Source: Victivallales bacterium (GTDB taxonomy: Bacteria; Verrucomicrobiota; Lentisphaeria; Oligosphaerales; Oligosphaeraceae). Taken from it: a DNA stretch of 12,871 nt. Every line of letters starts with the position of its first letter. Position 1 is the stretch's first letter. A model generated the notes under the pieces. The model searched no databases. It saw only the letters and a program-made list of their open reading frames with translations, and was not told where the DNA came from. The stretch spans positions 1-12,871 of the forward strand of contig JAGCSE010000194.1 in the NCBI GenBank assembly GCA_017964325.1, written 5' to 3'. Below are positions 1 through 6,571 of the stretch, piece after piece. Position numbers and translations under genes: made by a program.

Positions 1-836
1 CGGTTAGCGCGCAGGAACGGCCGGGCTGGAAGCTTGTGTGGGCGGAGGAATTCGACAAAGGAACGGCGCCCGATCCGGCGGTGTGGAGCTACGAGCATGG
101 TTTCGTGCGCAATCATGAAAATCAGTTCTATACGAAAGATCGTAGGGAAAACGTGCGAATCGAAAACGGCATGCTCGTCATCGAAGGGCGTAAAGAGCAT
201 TTCAAAAACGACCTTTTCAAAGAAGACGATGCGCGTTTTTTGTGGTTTAAGGAAAACCGCCTCAAAAATGGTGAAAGACCATGGAATATGGCGGAATACG
301 CGGAATATACGTCCGGCAGCATCAACACGCGGCATAAGAAATTCTGGCAGTATGGCCGCATTGAAGTCCGCGCGAAGATTCCGAAGGGCACTGGCACGTG
401 GCCTGCGATTTGGATGATGGGTGAACGGAAAGGCTGGCCGGCCTGTGGCGAAATCGACATCATGGAGCATGTCGGAAAGGAGCCGTTGAACATCTACGGG
501 ACAATCCATTGGCTGGGTGCCAAACAACAGAAGCACAGCAGCAAAGGCACCCGCATGGCAAATCCCACGCCACAGGCGACTTATGACGACTTCCATATCT
601 ATGGCATCGAATGGGATGAGAAGCAGATTGTCATCTTCTACGACGACAACAAATATTTCACCTACGACATCTCGCTGGCTGATCAGGAAGATGGCTCCAA
701 TCCGTTCCGCCAGCCGCACTACCTCCTGCTGAATCTAGCCATCGGCGGCGGCTGGGGCGGCCCGGTCATCGATGAAAACGCGTTTCCTGCGAAGTATTAT
801 GTAGATTACGTGAGAGTGTATGAGAAAATAAAATAG
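1..836 (+). CDS. Secreted GH16 family endo-beta-glucanase (laminarinase/lichenase-like), 5' end cut off
   Basis: A glycoside hydrolase family 16 enzyme, which would cut beta-1,3 or mixed beta-1,3/1,4-glucans outside the cytoplasm. The frame is open to the left edge (first full codon at base 3, reading VSAQERPGWKLVWAEEFDKG). The GTG at 36 is therefore internal, and the true start with most of a signal peptide lies before the window; VSA-QE looks like a signal-peptidase site. The family signature GEIDIMEH is intact, with nucleophile Glu at 450-452 and acid/base Glu at 465-467. The N-terminal W-x-x-E-F-D strand, the conserved WPAIWM stretch and the C-terminal YYVDYVRVY strand are also present, so the catalytic domain is essentially complete at about 277 residues with no extra carbohydrate-binding module at the C-terminus. 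It ends in TAG. Family is sure; exact substrate (laminarin, lichenan, agar, carrageenan) cannot be read from the sequence, although the EIDIME form fits the glucanase branch. Confidence 0.93.
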   Translation, partial: VSAQERPGWKLVWAEEFDKGTAPDPAVWSYEHGFVRNHENQFYTKDRRENVRIENGMLVIEGRKEHFKNDLFKEDDARFLWFKENRLKNGERPWNMAEYAEYTSGSINTRHKKFWQYGRIEVRAKIPKGTGTWPAIWMMGERKGWPACGEIDIMEHVGKEPLNIYGTIHWLGAKQQKHSSKGTRMANPTPQATYDDFHIYGIEWDEKQIVIFYDDNKYFTYDISLADQEDGSNPFRQPHYLLLNLAIGGGWGGPVIDENAFPAKYYVDYVRVYEKIK

Positions 837-838
837 GC

Positions 839-862
839 TTCTAGAATGCTAAAATTCTAGAA
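839..862. repeat. AT-rich inverted repeat just after the GH16 stop
   Basis: TTCTAGAAT (839-847) and ATTCTAGAA (854-862) are perfect 9-bp inverted repeats around a 6-base loop, starting 3 bases after the stop codon. Each arm also contains the self-palindrome TTCTAGAA. The stem is GC-poor and no T-run follows, so it is not a textbook terminator. The bases 836-844 (GGCTTCTAG) are the exact reverse complement of the 9-mer repeated downstream, so larger alternative foldbacks with the array are possible. Confidence 0.6.
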
Positions 863-954
863 ACCTAGAAACGCTAGAGGCTCTAGAAGCCCTAGAAGCC
901 CTAGAAGCCCTAGAAGCCCTAGAAGCCCTAGAAGCCCTAGAAGCCCTAGAAGCC
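857..954. repeat. Tandem array of 9-bp repeat CTAGAAGCC
   Basis: Eight perfect copies of CTAGAAGCC run from 883 to 954. They are preceded in register by two diverged copies (CTAGAAACG at 865, CTAGAGGCT at 874) and by an 8-base copy, CTAGAAAC, at 857. Divergence increases toward the GH16 end, as expected for an array growing by slippage at its right end. The array lies between two convergent genes. A 9-bp period keeps one reading frame open (Leu-Glu-Ala), but no start codon or gene context supports translation. Function unknown. Confidence 0.95.
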
Positions 955-960
955 CTCTCC

Positions 961-993
961 GCCGCAGCGCGGCATTTCTCCCCCAGGGGGGAG
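961..993. terminator. Two GC-rich hairpins past the end of the esterase cluster
   Basis: Directly after the acetyl xylan esterase stop (minus strand) are two small hairpins. CTCCCC/GGGGAG (978-983 with 988-993) has a 4-base loop, and GCCGC/GCGGC (961-965 with 969-973) has a 3-base loop. They lie where transcription from the minus-strand cluster should end. Neither is followed by a U-tract on either strand, so intrinsic termination is only a possibility. Confidence 0.4.
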
Positions 994-995
994 GT

Positions 996-2327
996 TTATT
1001 TTGCTTTTAGAAGAGCCTTGAGAGCGGCGTCGCCGTCGGGATCGGGCGTGGTGCCGTGGTTGCCCGTGGGCTTCGTGTGGATATGCTTCGGAACCGTCGC
1101 GGGAATGTTGTTGAAAACGGCGAAGACCTGCGGGGGGATGCAGGTCGCGTCGGCGAAGCCTTCGGCCATGTAGGTCGGGCATCTCAGACGCTTGGCGAAA
1201 TGGACCGTGTCGTAATAGACGATGGAATCAGACAGTTTCTTCCAATGGCCTTCTTCCGGATTTTCCATTTTGTATTGTCTTGGGAATCCGACGGTTGACT
1301 GCGGCTTGTTGAGAACGTACGACGCATGGTCGGAATGGCCGGGGGCGTTGGAGAGGCAAAGTGTGACAAGCGGATCGAGGCTCGCCGCCGCGATGGCCTG
1401 CGCGCCGCCTTGGCTGTGGCCTTTCACGATCAGATCTTTTCCGTTCCATTCCGGCAGCGTCCGCACATATTCGAGAGCGCGGAGCATGCGGAGATACATG
1501 CCGAGATAATAGACGGTTTCGCGCTGCATGCAGCCGCGGTGGCGGTAATCCGCCAATTCGCCTTTGTCGAGTTTCGTGTAGAAATCCAGCGGCTGGCCGT
1601 TGATGATGCCGTGGGCGTTGACGTCGAAGACGACGGCGCCTGGCATGCAGCGGATGATGGAGCTGCGGACACCTGCGCCATGATAGAATACGACGGCTGG
1701 AAGCGACTTGGGCTGAGCACCTTGCGGAATCGTCAAATAACCGGAAACCGGCATGTCGCCCACGCAGGAGACTTTCACGTCAAAAATGTCGAAGCCCTTG
1801 TGTTTTTCGTTTGTCGAATTGAATTTGACGCGTTCCAACTCCTTCAACGGGACTGTCTTGAGGCGTTCCTTCTGGGCGGTCCAGAAGGCATCGAAATCGG
1901 CGGGCTCCTCACGGCCTTTGACGAATTTCTCCGGTTCGACCAACGCGCCGATGCCGTACGGGCCTTTTCCTTTCACTTTGACGGTCTTTCCATTTTCATC
2001 CAATAGCGTGAAGTGGACGAACAGCCAGCCGGGGGCCTGCAACGATTTGGCGGGCAGGGTGATAGGCGTTTCGGCGGTGGTGATGACACCTTCTTCATTG
2101 AGCGCGTCATGGTCGCGCAGAATGTAGGAGAGTTTATGACCGGCTGCGACTTTTCCGTTGTCGAAAAGCTGCACTGAGAAGACGATAGGCTCGCCAGCCT
2201 TATAGAGACCGTCTTCATGATTGGCGGTGGCTTTGATTTCGAACGGCGCGGCATCTAGTTCTTCCAATTCCATTTCCACGCCGACTGCGACACATCCTAA
2301 AAGGATGATATTCAATAATTTGTTCAT
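996..2327 (-). CDS. Acetyl xylan esterase, AXE1/CE7-like, with export signal
   Basis: An alpha/beta-hydrolase of the acetyl xylan esterase (AXE1, CE7-like) family, expected to remove acetyl groups from xylan-derived material. The 443-residue protein starts at ATG 2327, where MNK plus a hydrophobic run of about 14 residues looks like an export signal; an in-frame start at 2387 would add 20 residues and hide it. The run contains LLGC at residues 9-12, a possible but unusually early lipobox. Residues about 30-150 form a beta-rich N-terminal region, and the hydrolase domain follows. The catalytic triad is readable as Ser305 (GHSQG), Asp393 (FADATCIPP) and His424 (GNHG), and the family's Y-x-x-RG segment lies near residue 262-265. 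Only a weak AAGGG is present about 10 bases before the ATG. It follows the CE15-like gene by 49 bases and is the last gene of the minus-strand cluster. The N-terminal extension makes it longer than the usual CE7 enzyme of about 320 residues. Confidence 0.88.
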   Translation of the reverse strand: MNKLLNIILLGCVAVGVEMELEELDAAPFEIKATANHEDGLYKAGEPIVFSVQLFDNGKVAAGHKLSYILRDHDALNEEGVITTAETPITLPAKSLQAPGWLFVHFTLLDENGKTVKVKGKGPYGIGALVEPEKFVKGREEPADFDAFWTAQKERLKTVPLKELERVKFNSTNEKHKGFDIFDVKVSCVGDMPVSGYLTIPQGAQPKSLPAVVFYHGAGVRSSIIRCMPGAVVFDVNAHGIINGQPLDFYTKLDKGELADYRHRGCMQRETVYYLGMYLRMLRALEYVRTLPEWNGKDLIVKGHSQGGAQAIAAASLDPLVTLCLSNAPGHSDHASYVLNKPQSTVGFPRQYKMENPEEGHWKKLSDSIVYYDTVHFAKRLRCPTYMAEGFADATCIPPQVFAVFNNIPATVPKHIHTKPTGNHGTTPDPDGDAALKALLKAK

Positions 2328-2376
2328 TGTATTTTTTCCCTTTTTTGCTGTGATGTGAGATAGGAGGAGACACGGA

Positions 2377-3624
2377 TTATTTGACAAAATACTTGTCGGC
2401 TATTTGGAGATAGTGGCCCCAGTCCAGCGGTTGCTGGGAGTGGACGCCTGTGCGGATGTGGTAGCTGATGTGCCCCGTAACATATTGGTCCGGAGCAGGA
2501 TCCGTCTCGGCAGGAAGGCCTTCCGAACCGAAGAGGCGATAGACTTCGCTGGCGGCTTTCGCGGAGAGGAATTCGCCGTGCGGATCCGCCCAGCTGTCGG
2601 CCGTCGCACTGGCGACGGCGAGAAGACGCGGCGCGGCGAGTTCGAGCAGTTCATGCTGGTCGAATGGCGCGGTGTCTTCATGGCCGATGTACTGTTCAAT
2701 ATTCTTCACAAGCCAGTGCGGGAAAACGGTATGCATGATGAAAAGATTTTCGCCTAGAAGGCGGCGGGAGAGGGCCGCGCCGCCGCAGCCGGAGCAGTTG
2801 GAGACGACCATTTTGAAGCGTTGGTCTGTCGCGCCAGTCCAAAGGGCGGTTTTGCCGAGGCGGGAGAGGCCGTGGACGGCGACCTGCGAGGCATCGATGA
2901 GCGGATCGGATTCCAGATAGTCGAGCATACGGGAGAGGCCCCATGCCCAGACGCCGATGGACGTGTAATTCTCATGGCAGCCTTTGAAGCCATCGACGTT
3001 GTCGAAAAGCGTCAATGCGCTACGGTCCCATGCGGCAGCGTTGTCAGGGAAAATATCGTGATAGCAGGCGGTTATGGAGGCATAGCCGCGTGCGACGGTT
3101 TCGCGGAAGCACCAGAGGGCCTTCTGCGTGGCGCGTTTGTCATGATTGGCTTCATTTTCGGGCACGAGGCCGGAGCGGCGGACGTCTAATTCATCAATGG
3201 TCAGTTGGTTGCCGCGGAAATTCAGCCCTGCGAAGGCGGGAACTGGCTTCGTGGTGTGTTTCGGGATATAGAGGAGGCAGTCGAAGGAATGCGACTTGCC
3301 ATTGTTGGTGGAATGGATGCGTATCTCCTTGCGGATGGCGGTGTTGTTGAGGGCATCCTCCTTGAGGGAGAGGATTTCAAAAGAGAGCGATTGCGGGCGC
3401 GGGAGAATGCGGCCATAGACGTTGTCACAGAAGAATTTGAGCAGTTTCGGACGCTTGTTCGTCATCCAGTCCATGGCGTCTTTGACATCCGCCACGCCGG
3501 ACGGAAGGGTGAAGGGCTCCATTTTTGATTCGTCTTCGGCGACAATGGCGCGGACTTTCTTCAGTAGGTCTTGGTTCCATTCATTGTTGAGGACGAGGGA
3601 TTTGTAGTCTTGGAATAGTGACAT
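2377..3624 (-). CDS. CE15-like glucuronoyl methylesterase, apparently cytoplasmic
   Basis: A 415-residue alpha/beta-hydrolase resembling carbohydrate esterase family 15. That family cleaves the ester between 4-O-methyl-glucuronic acid on xylan and lignin alcohols. The nucleophile motif GLSRLGK (residues 252-258, Ser254) matches the family G-x-S-R-x-G-K signature. The conserved CGGAALSRR follows at 280-288, DQHELLELAAPR at 322-333, and the candidate catalytic His395 precedes DWGHY. In the family the acid can be a Glu about 23 residues after the Ser or an Asp nearer the His. Here the first site appears to be Cys277, so Asp343 or Asp347 probably serves. The N-terminus (MSLFQDYKSL) has no signal peptide, unlike most studied CE15 enzymes, and no longer in-frame start is evident. 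A weak AAAGAG lies 6 bases before the ATG. The MFS transporter gene is 82 bases upstream and the acetyl xylan esterase 49 bases downstream. Family call strong; location and substrate inferred. Confidence 0.87.
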   Translation of the reverse strand: MSLFQDYKSLVLNNEWNQDLLKKVRAIVAEDESKMEPFTLPSGVADVKDAMDWMTNKRPKLLKFFCDNVYGRILPRPQSLSFEILSLKEDALNNTAIRKEIRIHSTNNGKSHSFDCLLYIPKHTTKPVPAFAGLNFRGNQLTIDELDVRRSGLVPENEANHDKRATQKALWCFRETVARGYASITACYHDIFPDNAAAWDRSALTLFDNVDGFKGCHENYTSIGVWAWGLSRMLDYLESDPLIDASQVAVHGLSRLGKTALWTGATDQRFKMVVSNCSGCGGAALSRRLLGENLFIMHTVFPHWLVKNIEQYIGHEDTAPFDQHELLELAAPRLLAVASATADSWADPHGEFLSAKAASEVYRLFGSEGLPAETDPAPDQYVTGHISYHIRTGVHSQQPLDWGHYLQIADKYFVK

Positions 3625-3648
3625 GGCATTCTCTTTAGTGTCTAAGAT

Positions 3649-3677
3649 ATTAAAACGAAGGGATTAATGGAATTCAA
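3649..3677 (-). promoter_or_regulatory. Candidate internal sigma70 promoter before the CE15-like gene
   Basis: On the minus strand a -35-like TTGAAT (3672-3677) and a -10-like TTTAAT (3649-3654, 5 of 6 matches to TATAAT) are separated by 17 bp. They lie in the 82-bp gap after the transporter stop. Transcription would begin about 20 bases before the CE15 ATG. The gap is AT-rich, so chance matches are likely. Confidence 0.35.
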
Positions 3678-3706
3678 GGGATAAAAGTAGGAAAGGATAA
3701 TTGAGC

Positions 3707-4918
3707 TTAGGCTTGTGCGGGTTGTTTGGAAGGTTTGGGAAGCGTGTATGCGAAAATGGAGTTGCAGATGGCCATGACGGCGGAGAAGGCGAAAAGGAGT
3801 CCGACGCCATATTTCGCCCAAATCCAGCCCCCGATGGGACCTGCGAGAATGGAGATGAAATGGTTGATGGAAATGCCTGTTGACATCGTGGAGGAAAGTT
3901 CGTCGTGGGAGTCCGCGATGCCTCGTATGTAGATGTTTGTGGCGAGAGCGGTCGTGCTGATGATGGCATCGAAGATATAGTTGACATAAACGACCCAGTA
4001 TGCGATTTTGATCGGGAAGATGTTTTTTGCAAAGCCGTAGAGGAGGCAGACGAAGCAGAGGATGATGGTGTCCCAAATCATGATGTTGCGGTAGCCGAGC
4101 TTGTCGGTGAGTTTGCCGATGGCGGGGGCCGCGAAGATGTTGATGATGGCGCAGACGGCTAGCAGGACAGCCATGCGGGCTGTGGAGAATCCATATTCGC
4201 GGATGAGCACGTATGGGGCGAACGTGAAGAAAATCTGTTTGCGGGCACCGTAGAAAAGCTCTAACGCATAGTATTTGTTAAACTTACGGTGGAAATAAAG
4301 CTTGGGGCGTTTGGCGAGTTCGTCTGGAGCGTTCGGATTGAACGTGCTGATGGTGCTGACAATCATGAGCACGGCGATCAGTCCCCATACAATATCATAT
4401 AAAGCACGTTGAGACAATGTGTTGCTACGAACGCCAAGATAGAAAATGATGGCGACGATGGCAGAGCCCGCAACGCTGCCGAAATTCATGGCGGAGGTTA
4501 GGAATCCGAGTGACTGGCCTGCGTTTTCCGGCTTGGCGATCTGGATGGCGATGGCTTGTCGGACAGGCATGATGAGATGTTCGCCGAGGCTCCATGTCAT
4601 GATGAAGATTGTGACGATGATTTTGTTGGAGGGGATTAGCAGGAGAGCGGCGCCGAGCATGGAGACGAGCGTACCAAGGCGGAGGATTTTCCAGTCCGAC
4701 ATGCGATTGAGAATCGCGAACAGGAAGACCAGCGCGAGGCCTGGCATTTCACGGAAGAACTCCAGCGAGCCGCGCTGCTGGCTTGTCATGTCGTGCATAT
4801 CCGAAAGGAAATTGTTCATGGTTGCTGCGAAGCAGCCTGTGCCAATGCCCCAAACGAGAATGCTCAGGAAGAACGACATTGCCGTGCTTTTGTCTTTAAA
4901 AACGTTTGTGAATTTCAT
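3707..4918 (-). CDS. MFS transporter, 12 transmembrane segments
   Basis: A 403-residue integral membrane protein of the major facilitator superfamily. About a dozen hydrophobic segments are visible, including residues 15-34, 57-71, 80-96, 99-120, 145-163, 174-190 and 247-265 and four or five more to residue 393. The loop after segment 8 carries the MFS motif A, GKLTDKLGYR (268-277). The MPVRQAIAIQIAKPENAGQSLG region (117-138) resembles the equivalent N-half loop and helix pair. No family member specific enough to name a substrate is recognised. Its position at the head of the CE15 and acetyl xylan esterase genes suggests uptake of esterified or glucuronic-acid-bearing oligosaccharides or sugars, which is inference. 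It has a strong-looking promoter of its own (4973-5002). No Shine-Dalgarno sequence is visible before ATG 4918. Confidence 0.9.
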   Translation of the reverse strand: MKFTNVFKDKSTAMSFFLSILVWGIGTGCFAATMNNFLSDMHDMTSQQRGSLEFFREMPGLALVFLFAILNRMSDWKILRLGTLVSMLGAALLLIPSNKIIVTIFIMTWSLGEHLIMPVRQAIAIQIAKPENAGQSLGFLTSAMNFGSVAGSAIVAIIFYLGVRSNTLSQRALYDIVWGLIAVLMIVSTISTFNPNAPDELAKRPKLYFHRKFNKYYALELFYGARKQIFFTFAPYVLIREYGFSTARMAVLLAVCAIINIFAAPAIGKLTDKLGYRNIMIWDTIILCFVCLLYGFAKNIFPIKIAYWVVYVNYIFDAIISTTALATNIYIRGIADSHDELSSTMSTGISINHFISILAGPIGGWIWAKYGVGLLFAFSAVMAICNSIFAYTLPKPSKQPAQA

Positions 4919-4954
4919 CGTTGGCGGGAAATAGAATGGCGGTGTTTGGGGTGG

Positions 4955-5012
4955 TCATGAAAAGTCATGATGATAATATGATTCCGCATGATTTCAAGTC
5001 AATTCTCCATGA
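4955..5012. promoter_or_regulatory. Four helically phased CATGA boxes, candidate operator
   Basis: CATGA begins at 4956, 4966, 4987 and 5008, giving spacings of 10, 21 and 21 bp, or about 1, 2 and 2 turns of B-DNA. The first two are full TCATGA palindromes (4955-4960 and 4965-4970). One box lies upstream of the -35, one in the -35/-10 spacer, one between the -10 and the predicted start, and one in the early transcribed region. This arrangement would suit a repressor or a DNA-wrapping regulator. The regulator is unknown and none is encoded next door. Confidence 0.45.
4973..5002 (-). promoter_or_regulatory. Sigma70-like promoter for the transporter-esterase operon
   Basis: On the minus strand TTGACT (4997-5002, 5 of 6 to TTGACA) and TATTAT (4973-4978, 5 of 6 to TATAAT) are separated by 18 bp. 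Transcription would start near 4966, giving an untranslated leader of about 48 bases before the MFS ATG at 4918. This is the best promoter match in the window. It is overlain by CATGA boxes (separate entry). Confidence 0.65.
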
Positions 5013-5018
5013 CCATGG

Positions 5019-5039
5019 AAATGACAAAATATGTCATTT
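5019..5039. terminator. Hairpin across the stop codon of the upstream esterase
   Basis: AAATGACA (5019-5026) and TGTCATTT (5032-5039) form a perfect 8-bp stem with a 5-base loop. The TGA stop of the minus-strand esterase (5034-5036) lies inside it. The stem is AT-rich and on the minus strand is not followed by a U-tract. It may mark the 3' end or protect the transcript; termination is uncertain. Confidence 0.35.
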
Positions 5040-5990
5040 TGTTGCGGGAAGGTCCTGTCGGAAGAAAAGGCGGATGTCGGTCACGGTGTCGGGAAGATGC
5101 TCGAAGAACGTGTAATGGTTGACATCGGGGATCCATTTGATTGGGCAGCCGATCTTATCTGCAAGCATCCTGGAGCATTTCGGTGGTATGACATTGTCGT
5201 TGGCGGCGTTGATCATGGCGCATTTTTTGTTTTGTGCGAGGACCTTCAGTCGGTCAGTGCAGTTGATGGGATCGTATTTGGCGAGTTTTTGATATAGTTC
5301 CTGCTGTTGTTGTTTGTCTTCGCGGGTGAAGAAGCGGAGGAGGTCGCGTGTTTCGTTGGTGTTGGTAGCGAGTACATCCATCAGGTTTCCGCCGCCTAAC
5401 ACCATGAGGACACGTTGGATGCGATGGTCGATGGCGGCGGCGTTTGCGGTCATGAGAGCTCCGAGCGAGATGCCTGTGGCACCAAGTTTGGAGGGATTGA
5501 CTTCCGGGCAGGAGAGGAGGATGTCGTTGGCGCGGATAGTATCGGCGCGGGATTGCTCAAGTCCCGTGAAGAAAGCTTGTTCTGTACGCAAGATAAGAAG
5601 GGGGCCGATGAGGCCGCCGCGTTGTCCGAAATACGGCAGTTGGATGAAGATAGCGACGCAACCGTCTTTTGCGAGAAGCTGGCAGATTTTGCGTTCCAAC
5701 TGGAAATTGTCTGGTCCGATGGTGTGGAAAACCTGCACGGCGGGGGCCTGGCGGTTGGGCTGTGCGTTCAAGGGGAGGTAAAGTTCACCGGCGACGGTAT
5801 TGTTCAACGGAAGGTCAGTCGTGATGGCGGAAGGGAACTGGATGGAAAAGCCACGACAATCTTTAAGGTCTTGGATGGTCGTCATTTGCACGTCAAAAGC
5901 GGAGCCGAAGGCGGGCTTTTCGATATGGCGAGTTTCGGCGAAGATTGCGGTGGAAAGGAGGCAAAGAAATAGGAAGATTGTTTTTTTCAT
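5034..5990 (-). CDS. Secreted alpha/beta-hydrolase (putative esterase)
   Basis: A 318-residue exported hydrolase. Residues 1-18 (MKKTIFLFLCLLSTAIFA) are a textbook signal peptide with an IFA-ET cleavage site, so the mature enzyme is periplasmic or secreted. It has the alpha/beta-hydrolase fold. A beta strand ends in VFHTIGP, where the oxyanion loop would sit. The nucleophile elbow is GISLG (Ser175), the acid probably Asp265 (NAANDNVIPP), and the base probably His292 (VNHYT). The layout resembles dienelactone-hydrolase or acetyl-xylan-esterase-like proteins, but I recognise no named family. With the AXE1 and CE15 enzymes next to it, a polysaccharide deacetylase or feruloyl-type esterase role is plausible, which is inference. 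No Shine-Dalgarno is visible before ATG 5990. It is the first gene of the minus-strand cluster, separated from the transporter by 115 bp that include the transporter promoter. Confidence 0.82.
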   Translation of the reverse strand: MKKTIFLFLCLLSTAIFAETRHIEKPAFGSAFDVQMTTIQDLKDCRGFSIQFPSAITTDLPLNNTVAGELYLPLNAQPNRQAPAVQVFHTIGPDNFQLERKICQLLAKDGCVAIFIQLPYFGQRGGLIGPLLILRTEQAFFTGLEQSRADTIRANDILLSCPEVNPSKLGATGISLGALMTANAAAIDHRIQRVLMVLGGGNLMDVLATNTNETRDLLRFFTREDKQQQQELYQKLAKYDPINCTDRLKVLAQNKKCAMINAANDNVIPPKCSRMLADKIGCPIKWIPDVNHYTFFEHLPDTVTDIRLFFRQDLPATK

Positions 5991-6183
5991 GGTTGTGTCA
6001 TATTGGAAATAAATGGTAAAAGAGACGGGACAATCAATAAAATAATGGTTTTACAAGAAAACGCGATATAATTACAAAGAAAAAACGGCTGTTGGCTTGT
6101 TTTTAGAGATTCTTAAATTAGAATATGGAATATGTTTTTTTCCGTTTGCACGAATCAACAAACCAGCAAAAGAGGGCAGAATC
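5991..6183. promoter_or_regulatory. AT-rich divergent intergenic region
   Basis: These 193 bases separate the divergently transcribed esterase (minus) and phasin-like (plus) genes and are clearly richer in A and T than the genes. A perfect -10 hexamer TATAAT occurs on the plus strand at 6067-6072 but lacks a good -35. A better-spaced plus-strand pair is listed separately. On the minus strand only weak matches (TTGATT with an 18-bp gap to TTTATT) are seen before the esterase. No small gene or structured RNA is evident. Confidence 0.5.
6097..6124 (+). promoter_or_regulatory. Candidate promoter for the phasin-like gene
   Basis: TTGTTT (6097-6102) and TAGAAT (6119-6124, 5 of 6 to TATAAT) are 16 bp apart on the plus strand. 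The start would be near 6131, with a leader of about 53 bases to ATG 6184. The -35 matches only the TTG core, and the TATAAT at 6067-6072 is an alternative. Confidence 0.35.
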
Positions 6184-6489
6184 ATGTTCGAACTACTTGA
6201 AAAGGCGTTTATGATGGGGATCGGGGCCGCCAGCCTGACGGCAAAGAAGGCTGAGGAGTTTGTGAAGAAAGCCGTTGAGGATAAGCAGGTTACGGAGAGC
6301 GAAGGCAACCAGTTGCTCAATACGCTCCTCGAAGAGGGCAAGAAGGCAAACGAGACATTGACGGCGAAGATCGAAGAGGTTATGAAGAGCCGTGGCGAGT
6401 CGCTGTTGCCGTACTGGAAGAAGATTCAGGAACTTGAAGCCCGCGTGGCGGTTCTGGAAGCTGAATTGGCCGAAAAGAAGACTGAGTGA
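6184..6489 (+). CDS. Small phasin-like coiled-coil protein
   Basis: A 101-residue protein with no signal peptide or membrane segment. It resembles the small phasin-like (polyhydroxyalkanoate granule-associated, PhaF/PhaI-type) proteins of many non-PHA bacteria. It has an N-terminal amphipathic start (MFELLEKAFMMGIGAASLT), then a Lys/Glu-rich helix (residues 20-67) with the E-E-G-K-K pattern around a short turn at VTESEG. It ends in a coiled coil with leucine-type spacing (IQELEARVAVLEAELAEKK, 81-99). The frame is open upstream, but the ATG at 6184 has AGAGGG at 6171-6176 with a 7-base spacer, and the family begins here. It is followed at once by a strong terminator and is probably monocistronic. 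A link to PHA granules is not supported by any neighbouring PHA gene; a cytosolic scaffold or stress role is equally possible. Confidence 0.75.
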   Translation: MFELLEKAFMMGIGAASLTAKKAEEFVKKAVEDKQVTESEGNQLLNTLLEEGKKANETLTAKIEEVMKSRGESLLPYWKKIQELEARVAVLEAELAEKKTE

Positions 6490-6511
6490 TTCAACGGTGA
6501 TACATGATGAC

Positions 6512-6546
6512 GGGGGCGTGCGGAAAAGGACGCCCCCTGTTTTTTA
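6512..6546 (+). terminator. Intrinsic terminator after the phasin-like gene
   Basis: GGGGGCGT (6512-6519) and ACGCCCCC (6530-6537) form a perfect 8-bp GC-rich stem with a 10-base loop. It is followed by TGTTTTTTAT, a good U-tract. It lies 22 bases after the phasin-like stop and only 26 bases before the folC ATG. Confidence 0.88.
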
Positions 6547-6571
6547 TCAGACGATTTGGAGATTAGTGAAA

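Noticed and set aside
36..38. GTG as the start of the GH16 gene
   Set aside because: The frame is open to base 3 and upstream residues include a signal-peptide end and the first conserved strand, so the real start lies outside the window.
857..954. CRISPR array
   Set aside because: The 9-bp units are directly abutting with no spacers, and no cas genes are present.
883..954. Translated Leu-Glu-Ala repeat peptide
   Set aside because: The frame is open only because the period is a multiple of three; no start codon, ribosome site or flanking coding sequence.
1326..2006. 226-codon frame antisense to the acetyl xylan esterase
   Set aside because: Shadow of a gene with a full catalytic triad; no motif, start signal or neighbour supports it.
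2328..2387. Longer start for the acetyl xylan esterase
   Set aside because: It would overlap the CE15-like gene and place 20 polar residues before an evident export signal.
4919..5115. 64-codon plus-strand frame in the transporter promoter region
   Set aside because: No ribosome site or recognisable protein; the stretch is better explained by the promoter, CATGA boxes and the hairpin.
5415..5972. 185-codon frame antisense to the secreted hydrolase
   Set aside because: Lies wholly opposite a gene with signal peptide and Ser-Asp-His triad; no independent evidence.
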